DNA from: JAJDYQ01 sp965214035
GTDB taxonomy: Bacteria > Pseudomonadota > Gammaproteobacteria > JAJDYQ01
DNA: 64,000 nucleotides
Reading direction: 5' to 3'
Assembly: GCA_965214035.1 (NCBI GenBank)
Contig: OZ243932.1
Location: forward strand, 2,108,001-2,172,000
Shown piece by piece: positions 16,289-25,332 of the stretch. A model generated the notes under the pieces. That model was not told the origin of the DNA. It saw nothing but the letters and a program-made list of their open reading frames with translations, and ran no database searches. Positions within the stretch are counted from its first letter, which is position 1, and every line of letters starts with the position of its first letter. Position numbers and translations under genes: made by a program.

Positions 16289-17278
16289 ATGGCTAGGAAT
16301 TATTGGGGCTATCGAATAGACACGGATAATATTGACTTTTTTCGCTCGGAATTAGAGCAAGGTCGCCTGCGTCAAGGGTGGGGCTGGGATGAAAAACAAT
16401 GCCTGACTAACCTGACTATGGACAGCGGCGCAAAGCGTAACCTGCCGATTTTTAATAAAGTAAAAAAAGGTGACATATTACTAATTCCTCGTTTACCGAC
16501 CTGGAGTGAAGTTGCTGTTGCTGAAGCAACAGGAGACTTCGATAAAAGTTATAGATATGAAATTGACCCGGACCATAATGATTATGGCCATATCTTCCCT
16601 GCGAAGTTAATTAAGCAATTTACCAGAAAAAATGCGGCTGTATCAGGCGATATTCGTTCGACTCTAAAGAACGTATCGAGATTTTGGAGTGTCGGTCATT
16701 GTGCAGATGCTATTGAAGGGATCATTCCTAAAGAAGATGAAGAATTGAGAAGTGAGCTTAGTTCTACAGACAGGTTTCATAATATACTAAACGACAGCTT
16801 TAACCGCAGCTTTGACAAGCAGAAGTTCTCAAATGAATTATATGATTGTTTAAATAAGAACCTGTCAGATATAGAATGGGAGTATGCTCTGATTGAAGGT
16901 CTCAAAAAGATATACCCATCGCCAATCGTGGTTGAACGAACTGGTGGTCCCTTGGAAAAACAGCATGGCACTGACATTCTGATTAAATTTCCTGGATTGT
17001 CAGGTTACCAGTATGCAATAGCTATACAGGTCAAAGACTATTCTGGGTGTATGTCTGGAGATGCAGTTGAGCAAATAAACAAGGCAGATGACTATTGGAA
17101 AAGAGAAGGTCTAGTCCTGATTGATAAGTATGTGATCGTTACCAAGTGTGAGAAAGAGCAAAATACCGGGATCACAAGCCTGGATGAGTCTGTAAAAATT
17201 ATATTTGCCAATGAGCTGAAAGATCTTCTTATGAAAATGGGCATGAGCGAGACAGGCTTTGCTCTCGATATTGCTTAA
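16289..17278 (+). CDS. Probable modification-dependent restriction enzyme (PUA/EVE-like domain + Mrr-type nuclease)
   Basis: A 329-residue protein. The N-terminal 130 residues (WGYRIDTDNIDFF, GDILLIPRLPTWSEVAVAEATG, GHIFPAKLIKQF) look like a PUA-superfamily reader such as EVE/YTH-like domains, which recognise modified bases. The C-terminal region (about 190-300) has the Mrr-type PD-(D/E)xK core: Asp in HGTDILIKFPG, QVK in IAIQVKDYSG and a following EQINKA helix. This pairing is typical of type IV enzymes that cut modified foreign DNA. A good site (GAGGGAAG) precedes the ATG. Low GC relative to the flanks and bordering IS remnants indicate transfer. The domain calls are by eye. Confidence 0.75.
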   Translation: MARNYWGYRIDTDNIDFFRSELEQGRLRQGWGWDEKQCLTNLTMDSGAKRNLPIFNKVKKGDILLIPRLPTWSEVAVAEATGDFDKSYRYEIDPDHNDYGHIFPAKLIKQFTRKNAAVSGDIRSTLKNVSRFWSVGHCADAIEGIIPKEDEELRSELSSTDRFHNILNDSFNRSFDKQKFSNELYDCLNKNLSDIEWEYALIEGLKKIYPSPIVVERTGGPLEKQHGTDILIKFPGLSGYQYAIAIQVKDYSGCMSGDAVEQINKADDYWKREGLVLIDKYVIVTKCEKEQNTGITSLDESVKIIFANELKDLLMKMGMSETGFALDIA

Positions 17279-17412
17279 GTAAGTATGAATATATTTCAAT
17301 GCTGGCAAAGGCTTAACTAATTTTAGTGCAAATTTGTGCTATCTGTCGGCATTTTGTGGTAGGTTGGGATGTTTATTAATAGTTATGAGATGCAATGGAG
17401 TTCGAGTAAATA

Positions 17413-18395
17413 ATGAACGATACAAAGGAAATGGAAGAAAGAATAAATAAAATTATAAAATATCTGAATACAGATATTCATGAAAGAGAGGAAGTGATCG
17501 CTGTCTCATTATTGGCGGCTTTGGCAGGTCAAAATATTTTTTACTCGGCCCTCCTGGTACTGCCAAGAGTTTAATTTCTCGCCGCTTAAGCCAGGCTTTT
17601 GAGATAAAATCATATTTTGAATATTTGATGCAAAGATTTAGTACGCCAGAAGAAGTATTTGGCCCGGTGTCTATATCAGCGTTAAAAAAAGATAACTATA
17701 TTCGCAAAACGGATGGTTTTTTGCCAAAAAGTGACTTCGCATTCTTAGATGAAATATGGAAATCCAGCCCTGCTATTCTTAATACGCTTTTAACCATAAT
17801 TAATGAAAAAATATTTAGAAATGGACAAGAAATTGAAGCTGTACCACTAAAGGTTTTAGTTTCAGCTTCTAATGAAATACCTCCGGAGAATCAGGGGCTA
17901 GAAGCATTGTATGATCGTTTTTTGGTGCGAATGTATGTACCACCAATGAGTGAAAAAAATAGCTTTGAGTCTTTATTGCAGTCAAGCCCAACCAAAGATC
18001 AGATTGACTTGCCAGATGGAACATTAATAACCCATGACGAATGGGAGAGATGGCAACTTGAAATTGAAGAAATTAAGCTCTCCTCAGAAACCTTAAATAT
18101 AATACATGATATTCGATTAATTTTTTCTGAAAAAGGTGATGATTTAGGCATTTATGTATCTGATCGCCGTTGGCAAAGAGCATCTATGCTTCTAAAATCA
18201 GCAGCTTTTTTCTGTGGCAGAAAAGAAACCAATCTTGTAGATACATTGCTATTGAGGCATTGTTTATGGACAACAAATGATAACCGTCCAGAGGTTATTA
18301 AAATTGTCGAAGACACTGTTAGAAATCATGGCTTTGAAACAGAGTCTAACTTGCATGAGATTGATGAAAAAAAGGTGACTTGGAAAATGAGATAA
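17413..18395 (+). pseudogene. RavA-like MoxR AAA+ ATPase, frame interrupted before the Walker A
   Basis: ATG 17413 opens MNDTKEMEERINKIIKYL and runs to GQNIF, then meets a stop at 17572. A shift of -1 at a run of six T (17537-17542) restores FLLGPPGTAKSLISRRL, the MoxR/RavA P-loop, and the frame continues to 18395 with ATPase motifs (SDFAFLDEIWKSSPAILN, VSASNEIPP) and the RavA-type GIYVSDRRWQRASMLLKSAAFFCGR. Without the extra T there is no P-loop. The T run is not a canonical slippery site, so this is a lesion or a sequencing error. A possible second shift near the end is described at 18368. In Enterobacteria RavA acts with ViaA. Confidence 0.75.
18368..18374 (+). other. A AAA AAG heptamer in frame: possible -1 programmed frameshift site
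   Basis: The zero-frame codons are GAA AAA AAG, giving exactly the slippery heptamer used by dnaX. The -1 frame has a TGA just upstream at 18365-18367 and is open from the heptamer into the next 206-codon frame. A -1 slip here would fuse the ATPase to the downstream protein. I see no convincing stimulatory hairpin after it. Confidence 0.4.
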
Positions 18396-19000
18396 AAGAA
18401 GAGTTGTATCACTCAGAAGATGTTTATAAAACTACCGAGCTATCTGACGATAATGAGTATTTTGAACATTCAGCGAATTCGGAATATTCTCATTCTTCTG
18501 GTTCAAGAAGAATGGATTTTTATATCCCTGTTCATAAAATGAAAGGAGAAGGTATATTCCACCCTGTTGATGAACAAGGCAATGAAGTACGCGGGATAGT
18601 ATGTGATTTTGACGCACAAGGTGCTTGTAATATATGGATATTCAGAAGAAAAGATCATTTTAGTCCAGAGGATCATCTTGGGGATCTTGAAAATCATTAT
18701 ATTTGGCGAGAGTTAGACCCATTTGTGCCAGAAATTCTTTTTCATAAAGGCGATAAAAAATCAGGAGTAAATGCCCGACTGATTGATTCATTACAGGAAG
18801 AGATTGTTCAGCTAGAAGAAAAATTCAAAAATATCATCGATGATATTGATAAGAAATTTACTAAGTTTAAACGCGAGTTAGATACATCTTTTGTTATGGA
18901 GAAAACAAGAGATATTGCTTTAGAAAGTGTACAAAAAGAACTCACAGATGTGAAGTTACGCTGTAAAGACTGTAAACGACTGAAGAGCCTGATAGGTTGA
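18380..19000 (+). CDS. Coiled-coil protein, separate gene or C-terminal half of the RavA-like ATPase
   Basis: As a separate gene it would use TTG 18380 with AGGTGA four bases upstream and encode 206 residues. It has an acidic start, a central beta-rich part (GIVCDFDAQGACNIWIFRRKDHF) and a long C-terminal coiled coil (LIDSLQEEIVQLEEKFKNII onward), ending with CKDCKRL. It overlaps the ATPase frame by 16 bases and sits in -1 relation to it. E. coli RavA (498 residues) has an extra domain after its AAA+ part, and ATPase plus this part would total about 530, so a split or frameshift-fused RavA is plausible. No firm family was recognised. Confidence 0.6.
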   Translation: MENEIKEELYHSEDVYKTTELSDDNEYFEHSANSEYSHSSGSRRMDFYIPVHKMKGEGIFHPVDEQGNEVRGIVCDFDAQGACNIWIFRRKDHFSPEDHLGDLENHYIWRELDPFVPEILFHKGDKKSGVNARLIDSLQEEIVQLEEKFKNIIDDIDKKFTKFKRELDTSFVMEKTRDIALESVQKELTDVKLRCKDCKRLKSLIG

Positions 19001-19003
19001 TTC

Positions 19004-20508
19004 ATGTCCAATAAAAATCATCTTTCTAATGATGAAATAGACGATTTAGCGAAACAATTTCCAGTTGCTAAAAAGGAAGCGATAAAAGATGAGCTTTTAT
19101 CTGAAGTGAAGCAGTGGCAAAACGGGGTTAAACGATGGCTGGATAAGAAAAATCCGTTTAAAGAAGATCAGCGTAGATTTAGACTTGCAGATAGAAGTTT
19201 GAAACAAAAGTATGCTTCAATTACAGATATTGAAGATGATTTATCAGGCTTTTCACTCCTGTCCCAAAAATCCCAATAGATGAAGAATTTTGGACCTCAG
19301 AAATAGAAGAATTAAAAAATGAGCCTAAATCAGAGCAGTTGGTCAATAAACTTTCTGGTACTGATAAAGCCTCAATTAAATATAAAAGTTCAAATGAAGA
19401 GAATAGATTCATTCTCCGAACTTTACTGCAAGAACAATGGCTAAAATCATTAAATCAAAGTCATTCGAAATGGGAACTGGAAGCCATTGAAGAATATAGA
19501 CGCAGATTTCTTGAAAAAATATCTGATTGGCTGAATTTACTACAGCAATTGGATGATGCTCTTTCCGATTTATCTTTAGATACAGGATTATTATTTGATT
19601 TGTCACGAACCAATCTAACATTGTCCGATATTGAGCGTTTAAAGCAGTGGGTAACATACATATCTGAAGACGAAGGCGTTAAAAATCTTTGTGATATGAT
19701 GGGACGACTCAGACAGTCAGGAAAAACCAGACGTCAAGAGTTGGTTAAAAACACGATAAGCGTCCAAGAATTTGTCCCTGATGTGAATTCAAAAGAGGAA
19801 ATTATTGGTATCCATTTGGGACGTGATGTCGAGCATGCTTTATCTCAAGAGTTAGCACTACTTGCTGATGATGAAATCTCTATTTTATTTGATATGAAAT
19901 ATATAGAGGGCAAATTGATTTGCTTTGATATGGAAGGTTCTCAATTAAAAGAAAAATCTATCGAGGAAGAGATATTAGTTCAGGTAGATGATAAAGAAGA
20001 GCATGGCCCTATTATTATTTGTGTTGATACAAGTGGCTCTATGCAAGGTTCACCTGAAACGATAGCGAAAGCTGTTGCTTTGTTTATGGCAACTAGAGCT
20101 AATGAGCAAAAAAGAAACTGTTTTCTGATAAATTTTTCTACAGAGGTAGAAACTTTGGATTTATCAGGAAGTGTAGGTCTTTCAAAAGTTATCAAGTTTT
20201 TACAGCGCTCTTTTTGTGGAGGAACAGATGCTTCTTCTGCACTAGACTATGCTTTAAAGTTAATGAGGAGGGAAGACTATAAAAAATCAGATTTGCTAAT
20301 GATCTCTGATTTTATAATGGCGACTCTGTCTGAATCATTACAAAATGAAATATCTAATGCTAAAGAAAATGAAAATAAATTCTATTCATTATCAATTGGT
20401 AATATGTTTTTAGAAAAAAAGATGAAATCCATTTTTAACAATGAATGGGTTTATAACCCTAGTAATTGCAGCGTACATTCATTGCATAGTATGGTTAGTG
20501 AAATATAA
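19004..20508 (+). pseudogene. ViaA-like VWA protein with one frame interruption
   Basis: ATG 19004 opens a helical N-terminal part (91 codons) that stops at 19277-19279. A -1 shift at TTTT (19250-19253) leads into FTPVPKIPIDEEFW and on through the large frame to 20508. That frame carries a VWA domain with the MIDAS DTSGSMQGSPE, then GGTDASSALDYAL and a SDFIMA segment, the same order as in E. coli ViaA. An internal ATG at 19339 could still give 389 residues with the whole VWA domain. VWA proteins of this type bind the partner MoxR ATPase. The lesion is one missing T, so decay and sequencing error cannot be told apart here. Confidence 0.75.
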
Positions 20509-20548
20509 GAGGGGAGGCTGTTCAAAATTCTGTGTCAGCCGTTTACAT

Positions 20549-20775
20549 TTACAAAGCAATGTAATCGTCGAGTCGCTCCTCGAAGTGAAGGGTTCATTGC
20601 GAGAGAGTCAAGTTCCAGTTTTGTAAGGGATGCATCCAGCGGTTCGAAGCATTGAGTATGCCGGCATAGAGCAACTTGAGCTGGCTGTTTTCATTGGCAG
20701 AGCCCCCCTTGGTTTTGGTCAGTTTGCGGAACTGTCGATGGACAGCGCTTCCACCGCAATGACAGATGTGGCTGA
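20549..20775 (-). pseudogene. C-terminal remnant of an IS256-family transposase
   Basis: Read leftward, the DNA encodes VHRQFRKLTKTKGG, then ENSQLKLLYAGILNASNRWM and HPLQNWNLTLSQ, the characteristic C-terminal end of IS256 transposases. An in-frame TGA interrupts before the last TLHFEERLDDYIAL, and a frame slip near 20741 separates an upstream AVEAL. It lies opposite in orientation to the N-terminal remnant at 15972. Beyond it, 20776-21128 shows no gene. Confidence 0.8.
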
Positions 20776-20906
20776 AACATCATTGATGGTATTGGGTTTC
20801 ATAGATAATAAGTAAATCAAGTGCATAGCAAGGTGCTGCACTCGGATGGCAATTACGCCGCGTTCCACCTCCACCGGCGGTCTTGATCGTTAGGGCAATC
20901 CCCACC

Positions 20907-20931
20907 CATTTTCAGTTAAACCCGGAAGTGG
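20907..20931. repeat. Right copy of the diverged 25-bp direct repeat flanking the island
   Basis: It begins CATTTTCAGTTAAAC. It pairs with 16209-16233 at 20 of 25 positions with transitions only, and marks the right border of the AT-rich island. Confidence 0.4.
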
Positions 20932-21128
20932 CATCCAGATGTGCTACCAACATTTCCACAGATAGAGAAAGCAGACAGGGGCAGAATGAGGCCTTACTAT
21001 GCACCCAAAGCAGCGGTAATTACATTGACCAGTACGATTGCCCTTTTTCCCGGATGCCGCATGCTATGCCATGGAATTATCATTCCGGTTATTTGCCGCA
21101 ACTTTTTTCATGCGTATGATGCGCATCC

Positions 21129-21917
21129 ATGGGATTTATCGACATCGGTGCCAATCTGACACATTCCGCTTTTCGGCATGACCTGCCGGAGGTTTTGCGG
21201 GCTGCACAGGATGTGGGGGTTTCTACTTTGATCGTGACCGGGACAGATGATGCGGGCAACCGTCAGGCACAGGATTTGATTCAACAATATCCGGGACGAT
21301 TGTTTGCTACTGCCGGTGTACATCCTCATCATGCCGGTGAGTATTCCGATACCAGCGATGCCCTGCTTCGTGAGATGGCGGAGGCAGGCAGGATCGTGGC
21401 GGTCGGCGAGTGTGGCCTGGATTATAATCGGAATTATTCGCCGCATCCGGCTCAGCGGGAGACATTTGAAAGACAGTTGCGGATTGCCGTGGATTATCAG
21501 ATACCGGTCTTCATGCACATGCGCGATGCCTACGATGAGTTTGCGCAAATTCTTGGGGATTACCGGCCTCACCTATCCGCCGCGGTGGCACATTGTTTTA
21601 CCGGTGAGGAACATGAGCTGGAAGGGCTGCTGGCAATGGATCTGCATATCGGTATCACAGGCTGGATATGTGATGAGCGGCGCGGCTATCATCTGCGGGA
21701 GTTTATCCATAAAATTCCGGCTGAGCGGCTGATGATTGAAACCGATGCCCCCTATCTGTTGCCGCGCGACCTGAAACCCGCTCCCAAAGATCGGCGCAAT
21801 GTTCCGGCTTATCTGCCACACATTGCGGCAACCATAGCCGCTGTACTGGATAAACCGGTTGAGCAGTTGGCCATGGAAACGGCCTCGACAGCCAGAGCAT
21901 TTTTTCGATTAGGATGA
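21129..21917 (+). CDS. tatD: TatD-family metal-dependent deoxyribonuclease
   Basis: A 262-residue TIM-barrel hydrolase. Metal-binding and family segments are FIDIGANLTH at the N-terminus (HxH-type first strand varies as IGANLTH), AGVHPHHA, VGECGLDYNRN, MHMRDAYD, AHCFTG and IETDAPYL. TatD proteins are cytoplasmic 3'-exonucleases involved in DNA repair and turnover. The stop overlaps the next start as ATGA. tatD is used in the broad family sense; TatD, YcfH and YjjV subfamilies were not separated. Confidence 0.88.
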   Translation: MGFIDIGANLTHSAFRHDLPEVLRAAQDVGVSTLIVTGTDDAGNRQAQDLIQQYPGRLFATAGVHPHHAGEYSDTSDALLREMAEAGRIVAVGECGLDYNRNYSPHPAQRETFERQLRIAVDYQIPVFMHMRDAYDEFAQILGDYRPHLSAAVAHCFTGEEHELEGLLAMDLHIGITGWICDERRGYHLREFIHKIPAERLMIETDAPYLLPRDLKPAPKDRRNVPAYLPHIAATIAAVLDKPVEQLAMETASTARAFFRLG

Positions 21918-22273
21918 TGGATGATATCAGCTACACCGAAGAACAGCTCGCCGTGTTGCAGAGGTTATTGAGCATTGTTGATCGCCTGTATCAGGAAACA
22001 GCCGGGTTTCTGGAGCAGGGCGACAATCAGCAGCATTGGTATAACCGCGGCTATGCCAATGGCATTATCAGGCAGTTGACTCAATCCGGTTATTGGACCT
22101 ATGTCGAGGACAATATCATACCGGATGCCGAGAACATCATTGCAGGGCATGAATTCTGGGCTTGGGGCAGGGCCTATCAGCATGGAATCGAAATGGGAAT
22201 GAAAGAGACACGGGATGTCATCGGGCCGATACAACAATCCTCTGGCAGTGCGGGCAGAAATGGTGCCTTCTAA
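21914..22273 (+). CDS. Conserved-looking hypothetical protein between tatD and ppx
   Basis: A 119-residue acidic, aromatic-rich soluble protein (HWYNRGYANGIIRQLTQSGYW, EFWAWGRAYQHGIEMGM). It has no signal peptide or TM segment. It overlaps tatD by 4 bases and ppx by about 14, so it is probably translated in a three-gene operon. The repeated short-motif pattern YANGIIRQL / YQHGIEMGM suggests an internal helical duplication. No family was recognised. Confidence 0.7.
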   Translation: MMDDISYTEEQLAVLQRLLSIVDRLYQETAGFLEQGDNQQHWYNRGYANGIIRQLTQSGYWTYVEDNIIPDAENIIAGHEFWAWGRAYQHGIEMGMKETRDVIGPIQQSSGSAGRNGAF

Positions 22274-23765
22274 CGAAGATCGCGGCGGCGAATATGCCGC
22301 GATTGATCTGGGTTCGAACAGCTTTCATATTGTGGTTGCCCGCTATAGCGCAAACACGCTGACCGTTGTTGATCGGGTTCGTGAAATGGTGCGCCTGGGT
22401 GCCGGCCTGGATAGTAAAAATCGACTGGCCGACGAAGCGGCAGATCGTGCGCTGGATTGCCTGAGGCGGTTTGGTGAACGCCTGCGTGGTATAAAAAGCG
22501 ACAATGTTCGCATCGTCGGTACCAATACATTGCGCAGAGCCAGAGACTCAGCCCGATTTATTGAGCGGGCGGAAGCCGTGTTGGGCTTTCCTGTTGATAT
22601 TATTTCCGGCATCGAGGAAGCGCGCCTTATTTACCTCGGCGTCTCCGAAACTCTCAAGGAAGACTTGGGGCTGCGTCTGGTGATTGATATCGGTGGGGGG
22701 AGCACCGAGATGATCGTTGGCGACGTAACAACGCCGATACGCCTTGAAAGCCTGTATATGGGCTGTGTCAGCAGCAGCGAAAAATTTTTCGGCAGCGGCA
22801 AAATCACAGCCTCACGAATGCGCCGGGCCATACTGGCAGCCAGCATTGAGCTGGAGCCGTATGTGGCAAAATTCAGGCAGTTTGAATGGGTTGACGTGAT
22901 CGGTACTTCTGGAACCGTACGCGCCATTGAGCGCGTTGTGCGCGAGTCTGGCTTCAGCGAAAGCGGAATTACACCGGCGGCACTGGAACGTTTGCTGGCA
23001 GAAGTCGTTGATGCCGGTCATGTTGACGACCTCAATCTGATCGGTCTCGGCGAGCGCCGACGGCCTGTATTTGCTGGCGGTATTGCGGTGATGATGGCAA
23101 TTTTTCGCGCATTGGGAATCAGGCATATGCGGGTTTCCGATGGCTCTCTGCGAGAGGGCGTATTGGCGGATCTGATCGGCCGCAGCAAAGAGCATGACAC
23201 CCGCTCGGAGACCGTGCGCGATCTGATAGACCGGCATCACGTTGACAAAAAGCAGGCCAGGCGCGTCAGGGATTTGACGACTTACCTTTTCAAACAGGTA
23301 AAAGACGACTGGGGTTTGAAGCGACGGCATAAACTGGTCATGCAGTGGGCAGCGCAACTGCATGAAATCGGACTTATGGTAGCGCACAGTCAACATCACA
23401 GACATGGTGCCTACATATTGAAACACATGGATCTGGCCGGCTTCTCCCGTCAGGAACAGGAGGTGCTGTCGATTCTGGTTCGTCTGCACCGGCAAAAATT
23501 CTCCCATCAGATACTGGAGCATTTCAGGCCGGAGAAAGCCACGTTGATGCAGCGCCTGATTATTTTGTTACGACTGGCCGTATTGTTCAACCGGGGACGA
23601 AGCGAAAGGCAACAACCTGAAATTCGTATGCGCGTCAATGAAGATGAAGTCAGTCTGATACTGAATGCAGAGTGGCTCGAACAACACCCCCTGACACAGG
23701 CCGATCTGGAACAGGAGCAGCGGTGGCTTGCGGAAAGTGGCATTCGGCTGAAAATCCCGGACTGA
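22260..23765 (+). CDS. ppx: Ppx/GppA-family exopolyphosphatase
   Basis: About 501 residues. The ASKHA ATPase-like N-terminal half shows AAIDLGSNSFHIVVAR, TNTLRRARD, ISGIEEARLIYLGV and VIDIGGGSTEMIVG. The C-terminal half has an HD-like helical domain (QWAAQLHEIGLMVAHSQHHRHGAYIL). It releases phosphate from polyphosphate ends or hydrolyses pppGpp. A 22215 start is also open but overlaps the upstream gene by 59 bases. The polyphosphate kinase lies about 1.6 kb downstream on the other strand, so both directions of polyP metabolism are encoded close together. Confidence 0.92.
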   Translation: MVPSNEDRGGEYAAIDLGSNSFHIVVARYSANTLTVVDRVREMVRLGAGLDSKNRLADEAADRALDCLRRFGERLRGIKSDNVRIVGTNTLRRARDSARFIERAEAVLGFPVDIISGIEEARLIYLGVSETLKEDLGLRLVIDIGGGSTEMIVGDVTTPIRLESLYMGCVSSSEKFFGSGKITASRMRRAILAASIELEPYVAKFRQFEWVDVIGTSGTVRAIERVVRESGFSESGITPAALERLLAEVVDAGHVDDLNLIGLGERRRPVFAGGIAVMMAIFRALGIRHMRVSDGSLREGVLADLIGRSKEHDTRSETVRDLIDRHHVDKKQARRVRDLTTYLFKQVKDDWGLKRRHKLVMQWAAQLHEIGLMVAHSQHHRHGAYILKHMDLAGFSRQEQEVLSILVRLHRQKFSHQILEHFRPEKATLMQRLIILLRLAVLFNRGRSERQQPEIRMRVNEDEVSLILNAEWLEQHPLTQADLEQEQRWLAESGIRLKIPD

Positions 23766-23863
23766 AGAACGGGACAACGACCCAATGGGATACCGGATAT
23801 TGATCAGAAAAGGCCCCGCGAACCACTGAAAATTAATTGGTCATATCGACAAGGAAAATTGCA

Positions 23864-25030
23864 ATGGAATGTGGACCCAGAGAAATTATTACTCCCTTTC
23901 GCCCGATTCCTCTGGACATCCCTGAGGGCATGGCACCCAATGAATTTTTCAACAGCGCCGAAAACCTCAATGATCTGGTGCACAACAATGGCCTGTTAAT
24001 CAACCCTGAGGGGCTGTTGATGTATCGCAAGGCACTGGGACATACCAACGAGTTTGACGCCTCTATTATGTATAACACCTGCCGGTCTGTATTAAATCCG
24101 CTGGGGCGTCCAGTGCGCCGCACCCAGGTACCGGAGCAAACCCGCAACGTCTGGAATCGCATGAACCAGATCATGATTGAATACATGCTGGAAAAATACC
24201 CCAGCCCGACCGATGCACTGGTCCTGTCAGGCGAAGCAAGCCTGGATGCAACCTGGCCACTGACAGCACCCGGTGTTCCCAGCATCCGTATGCTGCATAA
24301 CCACTTTATGGTCTTTGACATGCAGCAGCTTCGCAACGCCGGGATAGCAGATCCGGACAATCCAAATCTGACTGACGGCGGCCAGCATAGTCTCTTTGAA
24401 AAATACATGCACGATATTTACTGTCAATTTATGGACGAGGCACTGGAACTCGATATCCTGAAAACCAATAGTGACCGGCATCATCGACTGAAATTAACCG
24501 GTTATCCACAGGGCCTGCCATGCTGGAAAATCAATGGCGGCTCTCAAACACTGAAAGATCCCCGCTTCTGGAAAGAGTATGACTCTCTGCTAAAAGGATT
24601 TATAGATTTTTACAGGACGTTCTTTTCCCAGGTATCCACACGCAATGCTCCCAAATTGGAAGATCTCGATTTCCCGGATGCCGTGGAAAATATTCTGCTG
24701 TTTAATAATGATTTTCTGAAAACCGCCCGAATGGTTCGAAATCGCTGTATCAGGGATGCCCGGTACGCCAGTTCCATCCGCTGGCAACCGGCCTTCAAAC
24801 AGTTGATATACCGCAATGATAGCGGCGATCTGATCGCGACAATCAGCCAGAATTCCATCGGCAATGCGATCACGGAACTGCTAGGAGTGGTGGTTAAACG
24901 AAAGCCCGATGCAGCAGCCTATGAAAAATCAGAGCCGGCGTTGATTGAAAAACTACTGGAAGTCCGCGGCCGCCTGATAGACGCCGATCTGGGAGAGGGA
25001 ATTGCAACCCGATATTGGAACAAGAACTGA
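23864..25030 (+). CDS. Hypothetical protein of 388 residues
   Basis: ATG 23864 follows AAGGA by nine bases; a TTG at 23837 is possible but poorer. The protein is soluble, mixed alpha/beta, without signal peptide or repeats. Notable stretches are LSGEASLDATWPLTAPG, IRMLHNHFMVFD, HHRLKLTGYPQGLPCW and WKEYDSLLKGFIDFYRTFF. The several His and Trp residues in the middle suggest an enzyme, but I recognise no catalytic signature. It stands alone between ppx and ppk, close enough to ppx to be its operon partner. Confidence 0.75.
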   Translation: MECGPREIITPFRPIPLDIPEGMAPNEFFNSAENLNDLVHNNGLLINPEGLLMYRKALGHTNEFDASIMYNTCRSVLNPLGRPVRRTQVPEQTRNVWNRMNQIMIEYMLEKYPSPTDALVLSGEASLDATWPLTAPGVPSIRMLHNHFMVFDMQQLRNAGIADPDNPNLTDGGQHSLFEKYMHDIYCQFMDEALELDILKTNSDRHHRLKLTGYPQGLPCWKINGGSQTLKDPRFWKEYDSLLKGFIDFYRTFFSQVSTRNAPKLEDLDFPDAVENILLFNNDFLKTARMVRNRCIRDARYASSIRWQPAFKQLIYRNDSGDLIATISQNSIGNAITELLGVVVKRKPDAAAYEKSEPALIEKLLEVRGRLIDADLGEGIATRYWNKN

Positions 25031-25332
25031 AATCGTCGGAGAACCCATAAATTTCCTGATCGGTCTTGAATTTTGACACACCGTAAAAATGGAAAGGATT
25101 ATTTGGCGGCCTCGAGCAACCCCTCCATCAATAGCTCCAGAAATTCTCTTTCAGGTTTTTGATCAAGACAGTTCCCTGGAAAATTAACGGTGCTCAAAAG
25201 CAAGGTCTTGGCCAAATAAAATTTCCTAACTGCTATTGACTGCTCTGATCAAATCTATTGTATTCACATCTGCCCATTTTTTCCATATAATCCCCGCCTG
25301 AACCAAAGCGCAGCCCTCCGTCTTTGCTTTTA
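25031..25332. other. Intergenic stretch with a possible gene-end remnant on the minus strand
   Basis: This 302-base gap separates convergent genes. On the minus strand about 45 codons ending at 25099 read like protein (KTLLLSTVNFPGNCLDQKPE, then FLELLMEGLLEAAK) but lack a start. That may be a fragment of a lost gene. No clear terminator or promoter was seen. Confidence 0.25.

Noticed and set aside
17537..17542. T6 run as a programmed frameshift site
   Set aside because: The zero-frame codons ATT TTT TAC do not form an X XXY YYZ heptamer and the run is short for polymerase slippage; a lesion or read error is more likely.
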